Origin: Pseudoalteromonas xiamenensis
GTDB taxonomy: Bacteria; Pseudomonadota; Gammaproteobacteria; Enterobacterales; Alteromonadaceae
NCBI RefSeq assembly: GCF_030994125.1
Contig: NZ_CP099917.1
Span: 1,364,001-1,428,000, forward strand
Direction: 5' to 3'
Length of the DNA stretch: 64,000 nt
Within the stretch, counting starts at the first letter, position 1; the number at the start of each line of letters is the position of its first letter. The position numbers were made by a program, and so were the translations under genes. The notes beneath the pieces were generated by a model. The model saw nothing but the letters and a program-made list of their open reading frames with translations, was not told the DNA's origin and searched no databases. Below are positions 18,536 to 28,941 of this stretch, piece after piece.

Positions 18536-20110
18536 TTATTCCCACTCAATCGTCGCAGGTGGTTTACCAGAAATATCGTAAACAACGCGCGAGATACCAT
18601 CAATTTCATTGATGATGCGATTTGATACGCGACCCAAGAAATCGTATGGAAGATGTGACCAACGTGCCGTCATGAAGTCGATAGTTTCAACACAACGTAG
18701 TGAAACTACCCAATCGTATTTACGTGCATCGCCCATTACACCTACCGATTTAACTGGTAAGAACACGGTAAATGCTTGTGATACTTTATGGTAGAGATCC
18801 GCATTGTGTAATTCTTCAATAAAGATAGCGTCTGCACGGCGCAGTAAATCGCAGTATTCTTTCTTGATTTCACCAAGTACACGCACACCAAGGCCTGGAC
18901 CTGGGAATGGGTGACGGTACAGCATGTCGTAAGGAAGACCAAGCTCAAGACCAATCTTACGTACTTCGTCTTTAAACAGTTCGCGAAGTGGCTCAACTAG
19001 ACCCAACTCCATGTCTTCAGGAAGACCACCTACGTTGTGGTGAGATTTGATTACGTGCGCTTTACCTGTCGCAGAGGCAGCAGACTCAATAACGTCAGGG
19101 TAAATAGTCCCCTGCGCTAACCATTTTGCGTTAACGCGTTTTGACGCTTCCTCATCGAATACTTCAATGAACGTATGGCCAATTGCCTTACGTTTTGCTT
19201 CTGGCTCGTCAATACCTTCTAGTGCATTTAGAAAACGCTCTTCTGCATCAACCTTAACAATGTTCAATCCAAATTTGTCGCCAAACATGTCCATAACTTG
19301 TTGACCTTCGTTTAAACGAAGCAAGCCATTGTCTACGAATACACACGTTAATTTATCACCAATCGCGCGATTGATTAGCATCGCAACCACTGACGAATCT
19401 ACCCCGCCCGACAAGCCAAGGATCACTTCGTCATCACCGACCTTTTCTTTGATGCGAGCAATTGCGTCTTCGATGATTTGCGCTGGAGTCCATAGCTTTT
19501 CACAGCCACAGATATCAATCGCAAAACGCTCAAGTAAACGTAAACCTTGGTGAGTATGCGTTACTTCTGGGTGGAATTGTACACCATAGAAACGCTTTTC
19601 TTCCCAAGACATAGCAGCATGTGGACAGGTGTCCGTTTTAGCCGATGTTTGGAACGTTGATGGGATCTCAACCACTTTATCACCGTGGCTCATCCACACA
19701 TCTAGAACACCCAGACCGTTTTCAACATGATCTTGAATGTCTTTAAACAGTGCGCAATCCGACACTTTTTCAACTTTCGCATAACCAAATTCTTTTTGGT
19801 TTGAGCTTTCCACACGACCGCCAAGTTGCATCGCCATTGTTTGCATGCCGTAGCAGATACCAAGCACAGGTACGCCTGCATTAAACACATACTCAGGTGC
19901 TCGTGGGCTGTTTGTTTCAGTCGTAGATTCTGGACCACCAGAAAGAATGATACCTTGCGGATTGAACTCGCGGATCTGTTCTTCAGTTACGTCCCATGCC
20001 CAAAGTTCACAGTACACACCGATTTCACGGATACGGCGGGCGATAAGTTGCGTGTATTGCGAACCGAAATCCAAAATAAGGATACGGGAATCATGAATGT
20101 CTTTGCTCAT
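18536..20110 (-). CDS. guaA: GMP synthase (glutamine-hydrolysing)
   Basis: Converts XMP to GMP using glutamine and ATP, the last step of guanine nucleotide synthesis. The 524-residue protein has an N-terminal class I glutamine amidotransferase domain with the nucleophile Cys86 in GICYGMQ and the FHPEV histidine. It is followed by the ATP pyrophosphatase domain with the P-loop LSGGVDSS and a C-terminal dimerisation domain ending in the typical PPATIEWE. It lies 95 bases downstream of guaB on the same strand, the usual guaBA operon. Confidence 0.98.
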   Translation of the reverse strand: MSKDIHDSRILILDFGSQYTQLIARRIREIGVYCELWAWDVTEEQIREFNPQGIILSGGPESTTETNSPRAPEYVFNAGVPVLGICYGMQTMAMQLGGRVESSNQKEFGYAKVEKVSDCALFKDIQDHVENGLGVLDVWMSHGDKVVEIPSTFQTSAKTDTCPHAAMSWEEKRFYGVQFHPEVTHTHQGLRLLERFAIDICGCEKLWTPAQIIEDAIARIKEKVGDDEVILGLSGGVDSSVVAMLINRAIGDKLTCVFVDNGLLRLNEGQQVMDMFGDKFGLNIVKVDAEERFLNALEGIDEPEAKRKAIGHTFIEVFDEEASKRVNAKWLAQGTIYPDVIESAASATGKAHVIKSHHNVGGLPEDMELGLVEPLRELFKDEVRKIGLELGLPYDMLYRHPFPGPGLGVRVLGEIKKEYCDLLRRADAIFIEELHNADLYHKVSQAFTVFLPVKSVGVMGDARKYDWVVSLRCVETIDFMTARWSHLPYDFLGRVSNRIINEIDGISRVVYDISGKPPATIEWE

Positions 20111-20175
20111 TGATAGTCTCGTGATTAAAAATCGAAAACTAAGTAAAACAGTGGCTGTTTTACGGAATAATTAAT

Positions 20176-20199
20176 TAGGGCCAGCCGAAGCTAGCCCTA
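20176..20199 (-). terminator. UUCG-loop hairpin between guaB and guaA
   Basis: On the minus-strand RNA a 10-bp stem (TAGGGCTAGC with GCTGGCCCTA, one G-U pair) closes on a TTCG tetraloop, a very stable fold, seven bases after the guaB stop. No T run follows, so it may be a processing or stability element or a partial terminator rather than a full stop. Confidence 0.5.
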
Positions 20200-20205
20200 T
20201 TCACC

Positions 20206-21726
<1,521 letters not shown>

Positions 21727-21817
21727 TTATCAGCGTAATTGAAATGAGTAAAGCATCATCGGCAAAAAAATGCTAAAGTACGACCACTGCGTTGTTCTAT
21801 ATTGGAATTTATTTTTG

Positions 21818-23164
21818 ATGCAATCGGCTATTTCTTCTCCTCTTTACAGTGTTTCGAAATTAAACCGAGAGATCCGAGCGTTGCTCGAACGTGGGTTTAC
21901 CAACATTCAGCTCACTGGCGAAATATCCAATTTCATCGCAGCGGCATCTGGCCATTGGTACTTTTCACTTAAAGATGACAAAGCACAAGTCAAAGCGGCA
22001 ATGTGGCGCGGTAACAACCGCTACGCACGTTTTCGTCCTGACAATGGCGCGCAAGTGCTTGTCACCGCCAGAGTATCCGTATATGAACCGCGCGGTGAAT
22101 ATCAACTCATCGTCGAGCACATAGAGCCTGCTGGTGAAGGTTTACTCAAACAGCAATTTGAGGCTTTGAAAATGCGTCTCGCTGCGGAAGGGCTTTTTTC
22201 GGCTGCGCACAAACGTCCAATGCCAACACAAATACACCGCGTTGGAATAGTCACCTCAGCCACAGGTGCAGCGATTAAAGACATTCTCACCGTGCTAAAA
22301 CGCAGAGCGCCACAGCTTGAAGTGGTTATTTATCCGTGTCTTGTGCAAGGTGGTGAAGCTCCCTCACAAATCGCGCAGAAAATTGCGCTTGCTAATGCGC
22401 GAAATGAGGTCGATGTGTTAATTGTAGGGCGCGGAGGCGGTTCTCTTGAAGATTTATGGAGTTTCAACGAAGAAGTCGTTGCTCGAGCCATTTTTGCAAG
22501 TCAACTCCCAATCATCAGTGCAGTTGGTCACGAAATTGATACCACGATTTCCGATTACGTGGCCGACCTTCGTGCACCAACACCATCGGCCGCGGCTGAA
22601 CTAGTATGCCCTGATCAACATCAACTGCTTACGCGCTTGAATTCCCTCACGCAGGCACTCGTTCACGCATGGAAAGTACACCTGACTCAAAAGCGAGCTC
22701 ACCTAACCTCACAGATCCACCAGCTTCAACTACTTCACCCTGAAAGGCAATTGCAACAGCAACAACAGCGTTTGGATGAGAGTTTGGCGCGTTTGCAGCG
22801 TGCCGCAGTTAGTGTAATAGCACATCATACTAAGCAGCTCGACAACCTGAGTTTTAGGCTTCATAAACAAGCGCCGAACTTGAAGCTTATTCAGTTTCAG
22901 CACCAGCACAACGCGCTCTCTGAACGACTAGAGCGTGCAATTGGGCAGCATTTAGATACGCACAACAAACGCTTGGCCATGTTAAGTGCACAATTAAACA
23001 GTGTTAGTCCGCTGCAAGTTCTGGCTCGTGGTTACAGCATTACAAAGCAAGATGAAATCGTGATAAAAAACGTGTCAGAGATCGATCACAGCAAACCTTT
23101 GGTCACCGATCTAGTGGATGGGCAAATTATCAGTCACATTGCATCTATTTCAACGAAATCGTAA
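21818..23164 (+). CDS. xseA: Exodeoxyribonuclease VII large subunit
   Basis: Large subunit of the single-strand-specific exonuclease VII, which acts with XseB. The 448-residue form starting at 21818 (MQSAISSPLYSVSKLN) matches the family; an ATG at 21770 adds 16 residues unlike family N-termini. The OB-fold is at the N-terminus (FTNIQLTGEISNF, WYFSLKDDKAQVKAAMW). The catalytic region includes VGIVTSATGAAIKDI and GRGGGSLEDLWSFNEE, and the long coiled-coil C-terminal part carries the LARGYSI motif. It is divergent from guaB with a 142-bp gap. Confidence 0.95.
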   Translation: MQSAISSPLYSVSKLNREIRALLERGFTNIQLTGEISNFIAAASGHWYFSLKDDKAQVKAAMWRGNNRYARFRPDNGAQVLVTARVSVYEPRGEYQLIVEHIEPAGEGLLKQQFEALKMRLAAEGLFSAAHKRPMPTQIHRVGIVTSATGAAIKDILTVLKRRAPQLEVVIYPCLVQGGEAPSQIAQKIALANARNEVDVLIVGRGGGSLEDLWSFNEEVVARAIFASQLPIISAVGHEIDTTISDYVADLRAPTPSAAAELVCPDQHQLLTRLNSLTQALVHAWKVHLTQKRAHLTSQIHQLQLLHPERQLQQQQQRLDESLARLQRAAVSVIAHHTKQLDNLSFRLHKQAPNLKLIQFQHQHNALSERLERAIGQHLDTHNKRLAMLSAQLNSVSPLQVLARGYSITKQDEIVIKNVSEIDHSKPLVTDLVDGQIISHIASISTKS

Positions 23165-23263
23165 GCACCCTACTCAAAACGTAAAATATTGCCAAATACC
23201 TGTGCTGTTTAATTGAATTTAATTCGTTCAGTAGCCGTACTTTGGCAAAATAAATCTCTGCAA

Positions 23264-23956
23264 TTATTGTGTTTCTTGTGGTGTCTTTTGCCATTGAGTT
23301 GTGGCAAAAATAACCAGTTGTTCATCCGTAGAGCGGGAGGTCATGGCTTGAAATTTCTTCCACCACGGTGTTTCATGCAACTTGTCACTCAGTTCCCGCC
23401 ACAGTTTAGAATCAAACTCGTCAGAATCTTTAGGCACGAAATGAATCTCGCACACACTAGTTTTACACCCTACTTGCTTGACTTCGACACGCTCTGAAAA
23501 ACCAAATTGATAAATAAAATCTCTGACCTGCATTTCGGTTTCATCAGCAAAAACAGGATCTCGATTCTCTTGTATGAAGATGTTGCGAAGCTGTTCCGCC
23601 ATCTCAGGCATTGTTGAATTGGCGTTGATCTCACTTTGCAAATTCGCCAGCTCAGCCAAAAGACGTGCGTTCTCTTTTTCTAGTCGAAACACCGTATCTT
23701 TCTCTGCTTCTCGCGCTTCATTCAGTTCTAGGATCGCGGCTTGATTTACTGGCTGAGCAACGATGCTCACGGCAGTCTTTGATTGCGCGCTTCGCTGGCG
23801 CACTGCCTCATGGGTCAGGGGTTCTGGAGTCTTCGTTTTTACAGGGGAAGCTTGTTCTGAGGAGGATTGATCGAACAATGTGTCACTAATCAATCCACGA
23901 GTAGAAAATCCGATTAGTATGCCAGCAAGGAGCAGCGCAATGTCTTTTATCTTCAT
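23264..23956 (-). CDS. Membrane-anchored coiled-coil protein of unknown function
   Basis: A 230-residue protein with one N-terminal membrane helix or uncleaved signal (DIALLLAGILIGFSTRGLI). A proline-rich linker follows, then a coiled coil (about 75-115, LNEAREAEKDTVFRLEKENARLLAE region) and a C-terminal periplasmic domain with two cysteines in GCKTSVCEIHF that could form a disulfide. No family with known function was recognised. The ATG at 23956 was preferred to a TTG three codons upstream; no strong ribosome site is seen. It follows cysE in the same direction after about 40 bases and may be co-transcribed with it. Confidence 0.7.
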   Translation of the reverse strand: MKIKDIALLLAGILIGFSTRGLISDTLFDQSSSEQASPVKTKTPEPLTHEAVRQRSAQSKTAVSIVAQPVNQAAILELNEAREAEKDTVFRLEKENARLLAELANLQSEINANSTMPEMAEQLRNIFIQENRDPVFADETEMQVRDFIYQFGFSERVEVKQVGCKTSVCEIHFVPKDSDEFDSKLWRELSDKLHETPWWKKFQAMTSRSTDEQLVIFATTQWQKTPQETQ

Positions 23957-23998
23957 CACATTCAATAAAAGGTGAACAATCTGCTCAAAGTAGCGGGT

Positions 23999-24817
23999 TT
24001 ACTTTATCGATGCAACCGCCAATGCGGCTTCATCATCATTTTGCTCTTCTAGGAAGTTTTGGTCCATGCTTTCTGCCGGACAAACACACGCTTTACCAAC
24101 GACTTTTGCAGGAATCCCCACAACAGTAGTGTGCTCAGGAACTGCTTTCAAGACAACAGAGCCAGCACCGACGCGAGCGCCTTCACCCACAATGATGTTA
24201 CCCAACACTTTCGCACCTGCACCGATAAGCACGCCATCTCTGATTTTTGGATGGCGATCGCCCTGCTCGTTACCCGTCCCACCAAGCGTAACGCCCTGAA
24301 GGATAGAAACGTTATTTCCAATTACCGCGGTTTCACCAATGACTATACCAGTCGCATGGTCAAACATAATACCATGACCGACTTTACAAGCAGGATGGAT
24401 GTCAACACCAAATACTTCGGAGGTACGGCTTTGGACAAAGCGAGCGAGTTCTTTTCGGTTTTGTCGCCATAAACAGTGAGCCAGTCGATGAGCTTGGATT
24501 GCATGGAAACCTTTCAAATTTAATAACACGTTGAGATAACTATCGGCAGCGGGGTCGCGATCTTTAACCGCTTTTATATCGTGAGCTACGTGCGTCAACA
24601 TACGGTCACAATCTACGAAGGCTTGGTCGAATAATTCTCTGATTGTAAATGCAGATACAACGGCATCTGAAAGCTTATGTGCAACGATAAAGCTAAGTGC
24701 AGAACCCAAACATTCATGATTCAGCACACTAGAATATACGTGACTTGCAAGCAGCGGCTCTCGTGTTACTAAATCCGTTGCTTCTTCTCTTAGTTTTTGC
24801 CAAATCTCGTGACGCAT
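23999..24817 (-). CDS. cysE: Serine O-acetyltransferase
   Basis: Transfers acetyl from acetyl-CoA to serine, the first step of cysteine synthesis, and links the serA/serB product to sulfur assimilation. The 272 residues match the E. coli enzyme. The N-terminal helical domain holds the Asp-His region (DRDPAADSYLNVLLNLKGFHAIQAHR), split here over residues 86-111. The C-terminal left-handed beta-helix has hexapeptide repeats (IVIGETAVIGNNVSI, VLIGAGAKVLGNI). In known CysE proteins the tail binds CysK and feedback cysteine. Confidence 0.96.
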   Translation of the reverse strand: MRHEIWQKLREEATDLVTREPLLASHVYSSVLNHECLGSALSFIVAHKLSDAVVSAFTIRELFDQAFVDCDRMLTHVAHDIKAVKDRDPAADSYLNVLLNLKGFHAIQAHRLAHCLWRQNRKELARFVQSRTSEVFGVDIHPACKVGHGIMFDHATGIVIGETAVIGNNVSILQGVTLGGTGNEQGDRHPKIRDGVLIGAGAKVLGNIIVGEGARVGAGSVVLKAVPEHTTVVGIPAKVVGKACVCPAESMDQNFLEEQNDDEAALAVASIK

Positions 24818-24949
24818 GGTTCACCTCTTCAAAATACCCGTCGCATCAATATTGGGATAGTCTACCTAAATTCCAATCTGATGTGGCGATACACAATTGC
24901 ACTTATCGTTATATATAATAACTTTTTAGCACAAACACGAACAAAAAAA

Positions 24950-24978
24950 CCGCATTTCGCGTCAATTGCAAAATGCGG
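24950..24978 (-). terminator. Terminator of the M16 protease gene
   Basis: On the minus strand CCGCATTT pairs with AAATGCGG around a 13-base loop and is followed by seven T. It begins about 35 bases after the protease stop codon and precedes cysE. Confidence 0.8.
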
Positions 24979-25012
24979 CTTAATTTAGTATCAATTTACC
25001 GTAGGTAAAACG

Positions 25013-27901
25013 TTACTTAAAGACATCCTCAACGTTCATCACTTCGATGTTTTTAGCCGGAATACCTAGAGGGTATTTCGCAATTTCAGAGTCTTCGGTC
25101 ACTAACTCTGCTGGCTTTTCCGTATTGTACGTCATTGGCGAGGTTTGTTCTTTGGCAAGACGAGCTTGCATGTCTTTCGCATCACCCGTGATGAACACAT
25201 AGTGCATGTTTTCAGTTTGTAAGTTTTCACGGATCACTCGGTTTACGTCTTCAACGGTGAGACTCGCTAGTTGCTTACGAACATATTCAACGAAACTCTC
25301 TGTGTTGTAGAACTCACTATCAAGTGCATAGCCCAGTTGACGGTCTTGACTCGCAACAAGTTGTGGAACGAAATTCGTCAGGAAGTTACGTGTGGCCTCA
25401 AAATCGGATGAAGACATACCCTCTTTAATCAATTTATCCAACTCAAACAAAGCAACGCGAGACGCAAACTGCGCGTCGTTGTTTGAACGAAGTGGACGCA
25501 ACCACACTTGGAAAATTTGTTCCGAGCGACCTAAATTTGCATCAGGTTTAGTTTGGAACATACCACGTGGGAAATACTCGATATACGCATAGTCACCATA
25601 GTTCATGCCTCGAACTTGGCGAATTCGTTGATACAGGAAACTATTTGAACTGCGGTGTTCACCAAAGTACGAACGCACAAGCCATAGCGCTGTCCAATCT
25701 TTACTTGAACGCACGGTATCAATTGGGAAACCAAATGAAACCGCGGTCGATTGAGCACTTTTCTCTACGATTGTTGCGTGTTTGCCCTTTAATGTAGGTG
25801 CATCTGGCACACTTAAGCGAGATTCATTGCCAAGCGGTAAGCGCGTTAAGTCCGTCAGCATTTTTGCTTTTACATCGCTATTCAGTGCCCCAGTGATCCC
25901 AAGGTTTAGTTTCGCTTGTGTAAGCTCTGCACGATAGAAAGCTTTAACGTCATCTAGCGTTAAGGCTTCTAAATCGGAAAGATCGCCTAAGTTGTATGAA
26001 GCGTAAGGATGACCTTGATAAAGTGCGCTATACAGCACTTCTTTACCTAGTTCTTCATCGTTTGATGCTTTCAAACCTGATTTGATGTTATCAATCAGCT
26101 CCTTCTTCAAACGATTGAAATCATCTTCTCTGAAGCCAGGATTAAGAAGTTGTTCAGAGACCAGCGCGTACCATTTGTCCGCGTTATCTTTGTGCACTCG
26201 TCCACGAAATGACAGCATTTCTTTATCGATTTGATATGAAAAACTACCCGCGATCGGATACAACGCCTTTTGAATTTCTTTGAATGATTTCGTTTGGCTT
26301 CCGCCTTTGGCAATCATTGCCGCCGTCAGTGCCGCTACCCCTTTCTTACCTTTAGGGTCGGCTGCAGCACCGGTGTAGAAAAGGAAGTTAACATCCACCA
26401 ACGGTGATGCATTGCTCTTGTCTAGTACCTTGAAATGACGCTCGGTCGGCTTGCTTGCCTGCACAACTAAGTTTTCAAGCGACACTTCTTTATCAAAACC
26501 CGCGACCTTATCAAGAGCTGACATGGTCACGGTAGTACGGCTCGAATCAACGAAATATTCGTTTGCAATACGACGAATATCTTCTGCGGTTACCGCATCT
26601 GAGCTCGCGTACAGTTCGTTAATCACTTCTGGATTACGTTCAAAATGCATGTAGCTTGCAAGTACATCAGCAATCGCCTGAGAAGAATCAAGACCATTGA
26701 TAAAGCTGTATTTCAAATTTGATTTAAGCGCAGCAAGTTTTTCTTCTGAGACAAGTTCTGTACGAGCTTTAGCGTAAGTGCGATTAATCGCATCACGTGC
26801 TACCGCTAAGTCACTTTCTTTATCTACTTTGACAAAAACGTGTATTAAACCAGTGTCTTTAGTCTCAGGATTATAAGTAAACATCTGACTTGCGATCTGC
26901 TTTTCAACAACTAGCTCTTGGTACAATTCAGAATTTTCCGAAAAATACAGCTGAGAAATTAAATCCAAAGCAGAGCGGTCTTTTTTCGTTGGGATCCAAG
27001 GCGTACCTTTATAAGAGACCAACAGCCAATGTCCTGGAAGTCCATCATATTTCTCATGAACATAACGCGGCGCAGCTTGCTTAGGCTCTTTAGGAATATC
27101 GACTGAGTAATTGCCTTTTTTCCATGCTCCCCAATGTTTTTTCACCATTGCGATCGTTTCTTTCGGGTCAACATCACCCACGATAACTAGCGATACGTTT
27201 TCTGGTTTGTAGAAATGCTTGAAGAATTCTTGGCCGTAAGCCATTTGATCCGGCATCGCCTCAATGTCTTCAAAAAAGCCCATTGTCGTGTGTTTATAGG
27301 TATGTTTGTCGAAAGCTTCTTTTCTAACCGCACTTAACAGCTTACGGACAGGACTTGCATTATTTTTTAGGTATTCACCTTTTACCGTTAACGCTTCTGT
27401 CCTGAACTGTTCTTCTGAGTACGTTAAATCTTGGAAGATATCCGCTTGGATTTCGAGCACTTTATCCAAATGTTCTTTAGAAAAGTTAAGGTGGTAATTG
27501 GTGTAATCATTCGTTGTATAGGCACGATTATCGACGCCTGAATTCTTTAAAATATCTGAATAGACATCTTGTGGAAACTTCTTCGACCCTTTAAACATCA
27601 TATGTTCAAAGAAATGCGCAAAACCGGTTTTACCCGCTTCGACTTCATTTCTAGAACCTACGGAAACAGGAATTTGTAGCGAGACTACGTCTGGATAGTC
27701 AGTTTTAACGACCATGACTCTAAGGCCATTATCTAACTCTTCCAACACATAATCTTGAGAGAAGACTTTATTGCTTGAGGCTGCAGCCACCATTTGGCTT
27801 GCATCATTATTCTTTGTTGTCGCACATCCGCTAAGCGCGAGTGCAACCGCCATACTTGTTGCTAATAATTTGAAATTCATAGAACTCAACTTTGTTATCA
27901 T
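25013..27901 (-). CDS. M16-family zinc metalloprotease, lipoprotein
   Basis: A 962-residue two-part insulinase-family (M16) protease. Counting from the ATG at 27901 (AGGG just upstream), a lipoprotein signal ends in LALSGC with Cys26 as the lipidated residue, so it is anchored in an envelope membrane. The inverted zinc motif HFFEH is at 96-100 with the distal Glu near 176, in the first half. The second half has the M16 fold without zinc ligands, as usual. Family members degrade peptides in the periplasm or process peptide precursors. It is divergent from the tandem peptide genes across 399 bp. Starts at 27880 and 27943 are also possible. Confidence 0.9.
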   Translation of the reverse strand: MITKLSSMNFKLLATSMAVALALSGCATTKNNDASQMVAAASSNKVFSQDYVLEELDNGLRVMVVKTDYPDVVSLQIPVSVGSRNEVEAGKTGFAHFFEHMMFKGSKKFPQDVYSDILKNSGVDNRAYTTNDYTNYHLNFSKEHLDKVLEIQADIFQDLTYSEEQFRTEALTVKGEYLKNNASPVRKLLSAVRKEAFDKHTYKHTTMGFFEDIEAMPDQMAYGQEFFKHFYKPENVSLVIVGDVDPKETIAMVKKHWGAWKKGNYSVDIPKEPKQAAPRYVHEKYDGLPGHWLLVSYKGTPWIPTKKDRSALDLISQLYFSENSELYQELVVEKQIASQMFTYNPETKDTGLIHVFVKVDKESDLAVARDAINRTYAKARTELVSEEKLAALKSNLKYSFINGLDSSQAIADVLASYMHFERNPEVINELYASSDAVTAEDIRRIANEYFVDSSRTTVTMSALDKVAGFDKEVSLENLVVQASKPTERHFKVLDKSNASPLVDVNFLFYTGAAADPKGKKGVAALTAAMIAKGGSQTKSFKEIQKALYPIAGSFSYQIDKEMLSFRGRVHKDNADKWYALVSEQLLNPGFREDDFNRLKKELIDNIKSGLKASNDEELGKEVLYSALYQGHPYASYNLGDLSDLEALTLDDVKAFYRAELTQAKLNLGITGALNSDVKAKMLTDLTRLPLGNESRLSVPDAPTLKGKHATIVEKSAQSTAVSFGFPIDTVRSSKDWTALWLVRSYFGEHRSSNSFLYQRIRQVRGMNYGDYAYIEYFPRGMFQTKPDANLGRSEQIFQVWLRPLRSNNDAQFASRVALFELDKLIKEGMSSSDFEATRNFLTNFVPQLVASQDRQLGYALDSEFYNTESFVEYVRKQLASLTVEDVNRVIRENLQTENMHYVFITGDAKDMQARLAKEQTSPMTYNTEKPAELVTEDSEIAKYPLGIPAKNIEVMNVEDVFK

Positions 27902-28300
27902 TGTCCCTTCATAGCACCCAATTTCCGCAAAACGTTCAAACAATTTGCGATGAATTGAATGCCATGCTCCTCGTTCTTCAACCTCACATTATGCCCCAAA
28001 ATAGGAAACTTACCGAAAAAGCTGCGCTAAATTATGTAAACAATTGTTTTGATGTAAATCTCAATTCTCTCGAACACCTTCGCTTTAATTCACAAAGGAA
28101 AATAATAAAAAAAACCTCTCTGCCCCAATGACAAAAAATTCATTTAATTACAGCTAGATAAGGACATAGATGCAATAAAAGGTAAATTTATTATTTAATT
28201 TTGTTAATTTTTAATGAATAAAATATTGACTAAATTATTCTTCAATGGCACGTTAGTTCAAGAAGTAATCACTTCGTTAACCTATAAAAGGAAATTCACT
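27902..28300. other. AT-rich divergent intergenic region
   Basis: About 400 bases between the M16 protease and the first peptide gene. It should hold both promoters. A TTGACT hexamer lies at 28226-28231 on +, but no convincing -10 sits at the right distance. An in-frame extension of peptide 1 back to 28214 exists but lacks a ribosome site and has no counterpart in copy 2. Confidence 0.5.
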
Positions 28301-28456
28301 ATGTTGAAAATCAATAAGAAGAAAATGAAAGAATTGTCTAACTCAGTTAAGGCAATGCCAATCGAGCAAACCCCAGCAGTAGCAGGTGGCTGGGCTCCTA
28401 CACAAGATGGCACAGGTAACATGACGTGCGTTGTTGAAACGTGTAAGAAAAAATAA
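28301..28456 (+). CDS. Double-glycine leader peptide, copy 1 (putative RiPP or secreted peptide precursor)
   Basis: A 51-residue peptide. Residues 1-30 are lysine-rich and amphipathic, beginning MLKINKKKMKELSNS and closing with the motif TPAVAGG, which resembles leaders cut after Gly-Gly. Residues 31-51 form the putative core: it starts WAPTQDGTG, has Cys43 and Cys48 (spacing CX4C) and ends in three lysines. The ribosome block AAAAGGAAATTCAC directly precedes the ATG. Copy 2, 59 bases on, encodes exactly the same peptide with 21 silent changes. No modifying enzyme or peptidase-containing exporter is encoded in the window. Function is unknown. Confidence 0.85.
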   Translation: MLKINKKKMKELSNSVKAMPIEQTPAVAGGWAPTQDGTGNMTCVVETCKKK

Positions 28457-28515
28457 TTTTATTGTCGATTCTCCAAGTAGATAGCAACCTCTGAAAAATA
28501 AAAAGGAAATTCACC

Positions 28516-28671
28516 ATGTTAAAAATCAATAAAAAGAAAATGAAAGAGCTTTCTAATTCAGTTAAAGCTATGCCAATTGAACAAACGCCTGCGGTGGCAG
28601 GTGGTTGGGCACCTACACAAGATGGTACAGGCAACATGACGTGCGTTGTTGAAACCTGCAAGAAAAAGTAA
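28516..28671 (+). CDS. Double-glycine leader peptide, copy 2 (identical product)
   Basis: It encodes the same 51 residues as copy 1. Twenty of 51 codons differ, all synonymously (for example ttg/ctt for Leu12 and tgt/tgc for Cys48). The 14-base ribosome block AAAAGGAAATTCAC is also conserved, while the rest of the 59-base spacer is not. The pair therefore looks like an old tandem duplication kept by selection on the protein. A strong terminator follows at once, so both copies probably share one transcript. Confidence 0.85.
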   Translation: MLKINKKKMKELSNSVKAMPIEQTPAVAGGWAPTQDGTGNMTCVVETCKKK

Positions 28672-28683
28672 TCGGTCCTTGTT

Positions 28684-28710
28684 AGCAAACTGAGCTTGTC
28701 TCAGTTTGCT
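28684..28710 (+). terminator. Terminator of the tandem peptide genes
   Basis: A perfect 11-bp stem AGCAAACTGAG/CTCAGTTTGCT with a five-base loop followed by TTTTTCC, 12 bases after the stop of copy 2. Confidence 0.92.
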
Positions 28711-28872
28711 TTTTCCTCATCCCCCATTTTTAACGTAATTTTCCATTCAATTTCTGTCCCAAGCTTTATGTGTCTTCAGCTTTAACCAATTGAAATCTCT
28801 TACTCTTCCCTCTTTATTGCGCAAATCAACATGAACAAAATTCATAATCATTGAAATTCTTTCACCAAAAAA

Positions 28873-28896
28873 ATCTATCTAGACGTCTAAATGGCT
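28873..28896 (+). promoter_or_regulatory. Putative MetJ operator (met boxes)
   Basis: A perfect met-box octamer AGACGTCT at 28881-28888 is flanked in register by weaker octamers ATCTATCT (4 of 8) and AAATGGCT (5 of 8). MetJ binds tandem 8-bp boxes of this consensus. A possible -35 TTGAAA lies at 28851-28856, so the boxes would cover the -10 region of a promoter for the MetF-like gene. Confidence 0.6.
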
Positions 28897-28941
28897 GCTA
28901 TATTACATCCTATAAGCAAGATTACGCTGGGAATGAGGAAC

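Noticed and set aside
27892..28131. 79-codon frame on + in the M16/peptide gap
   Set aside because: It starts inside the 5' end of the M16 gene on the other strand, lacks a ribosome site, and shows no domain or signal.
28214..28300. N-terminal extension of peptide copy 1 by 29 codons
   Set aside because: The strong ribosome block sits directly before the ATG at 28301, and copy 2 has no such extension.
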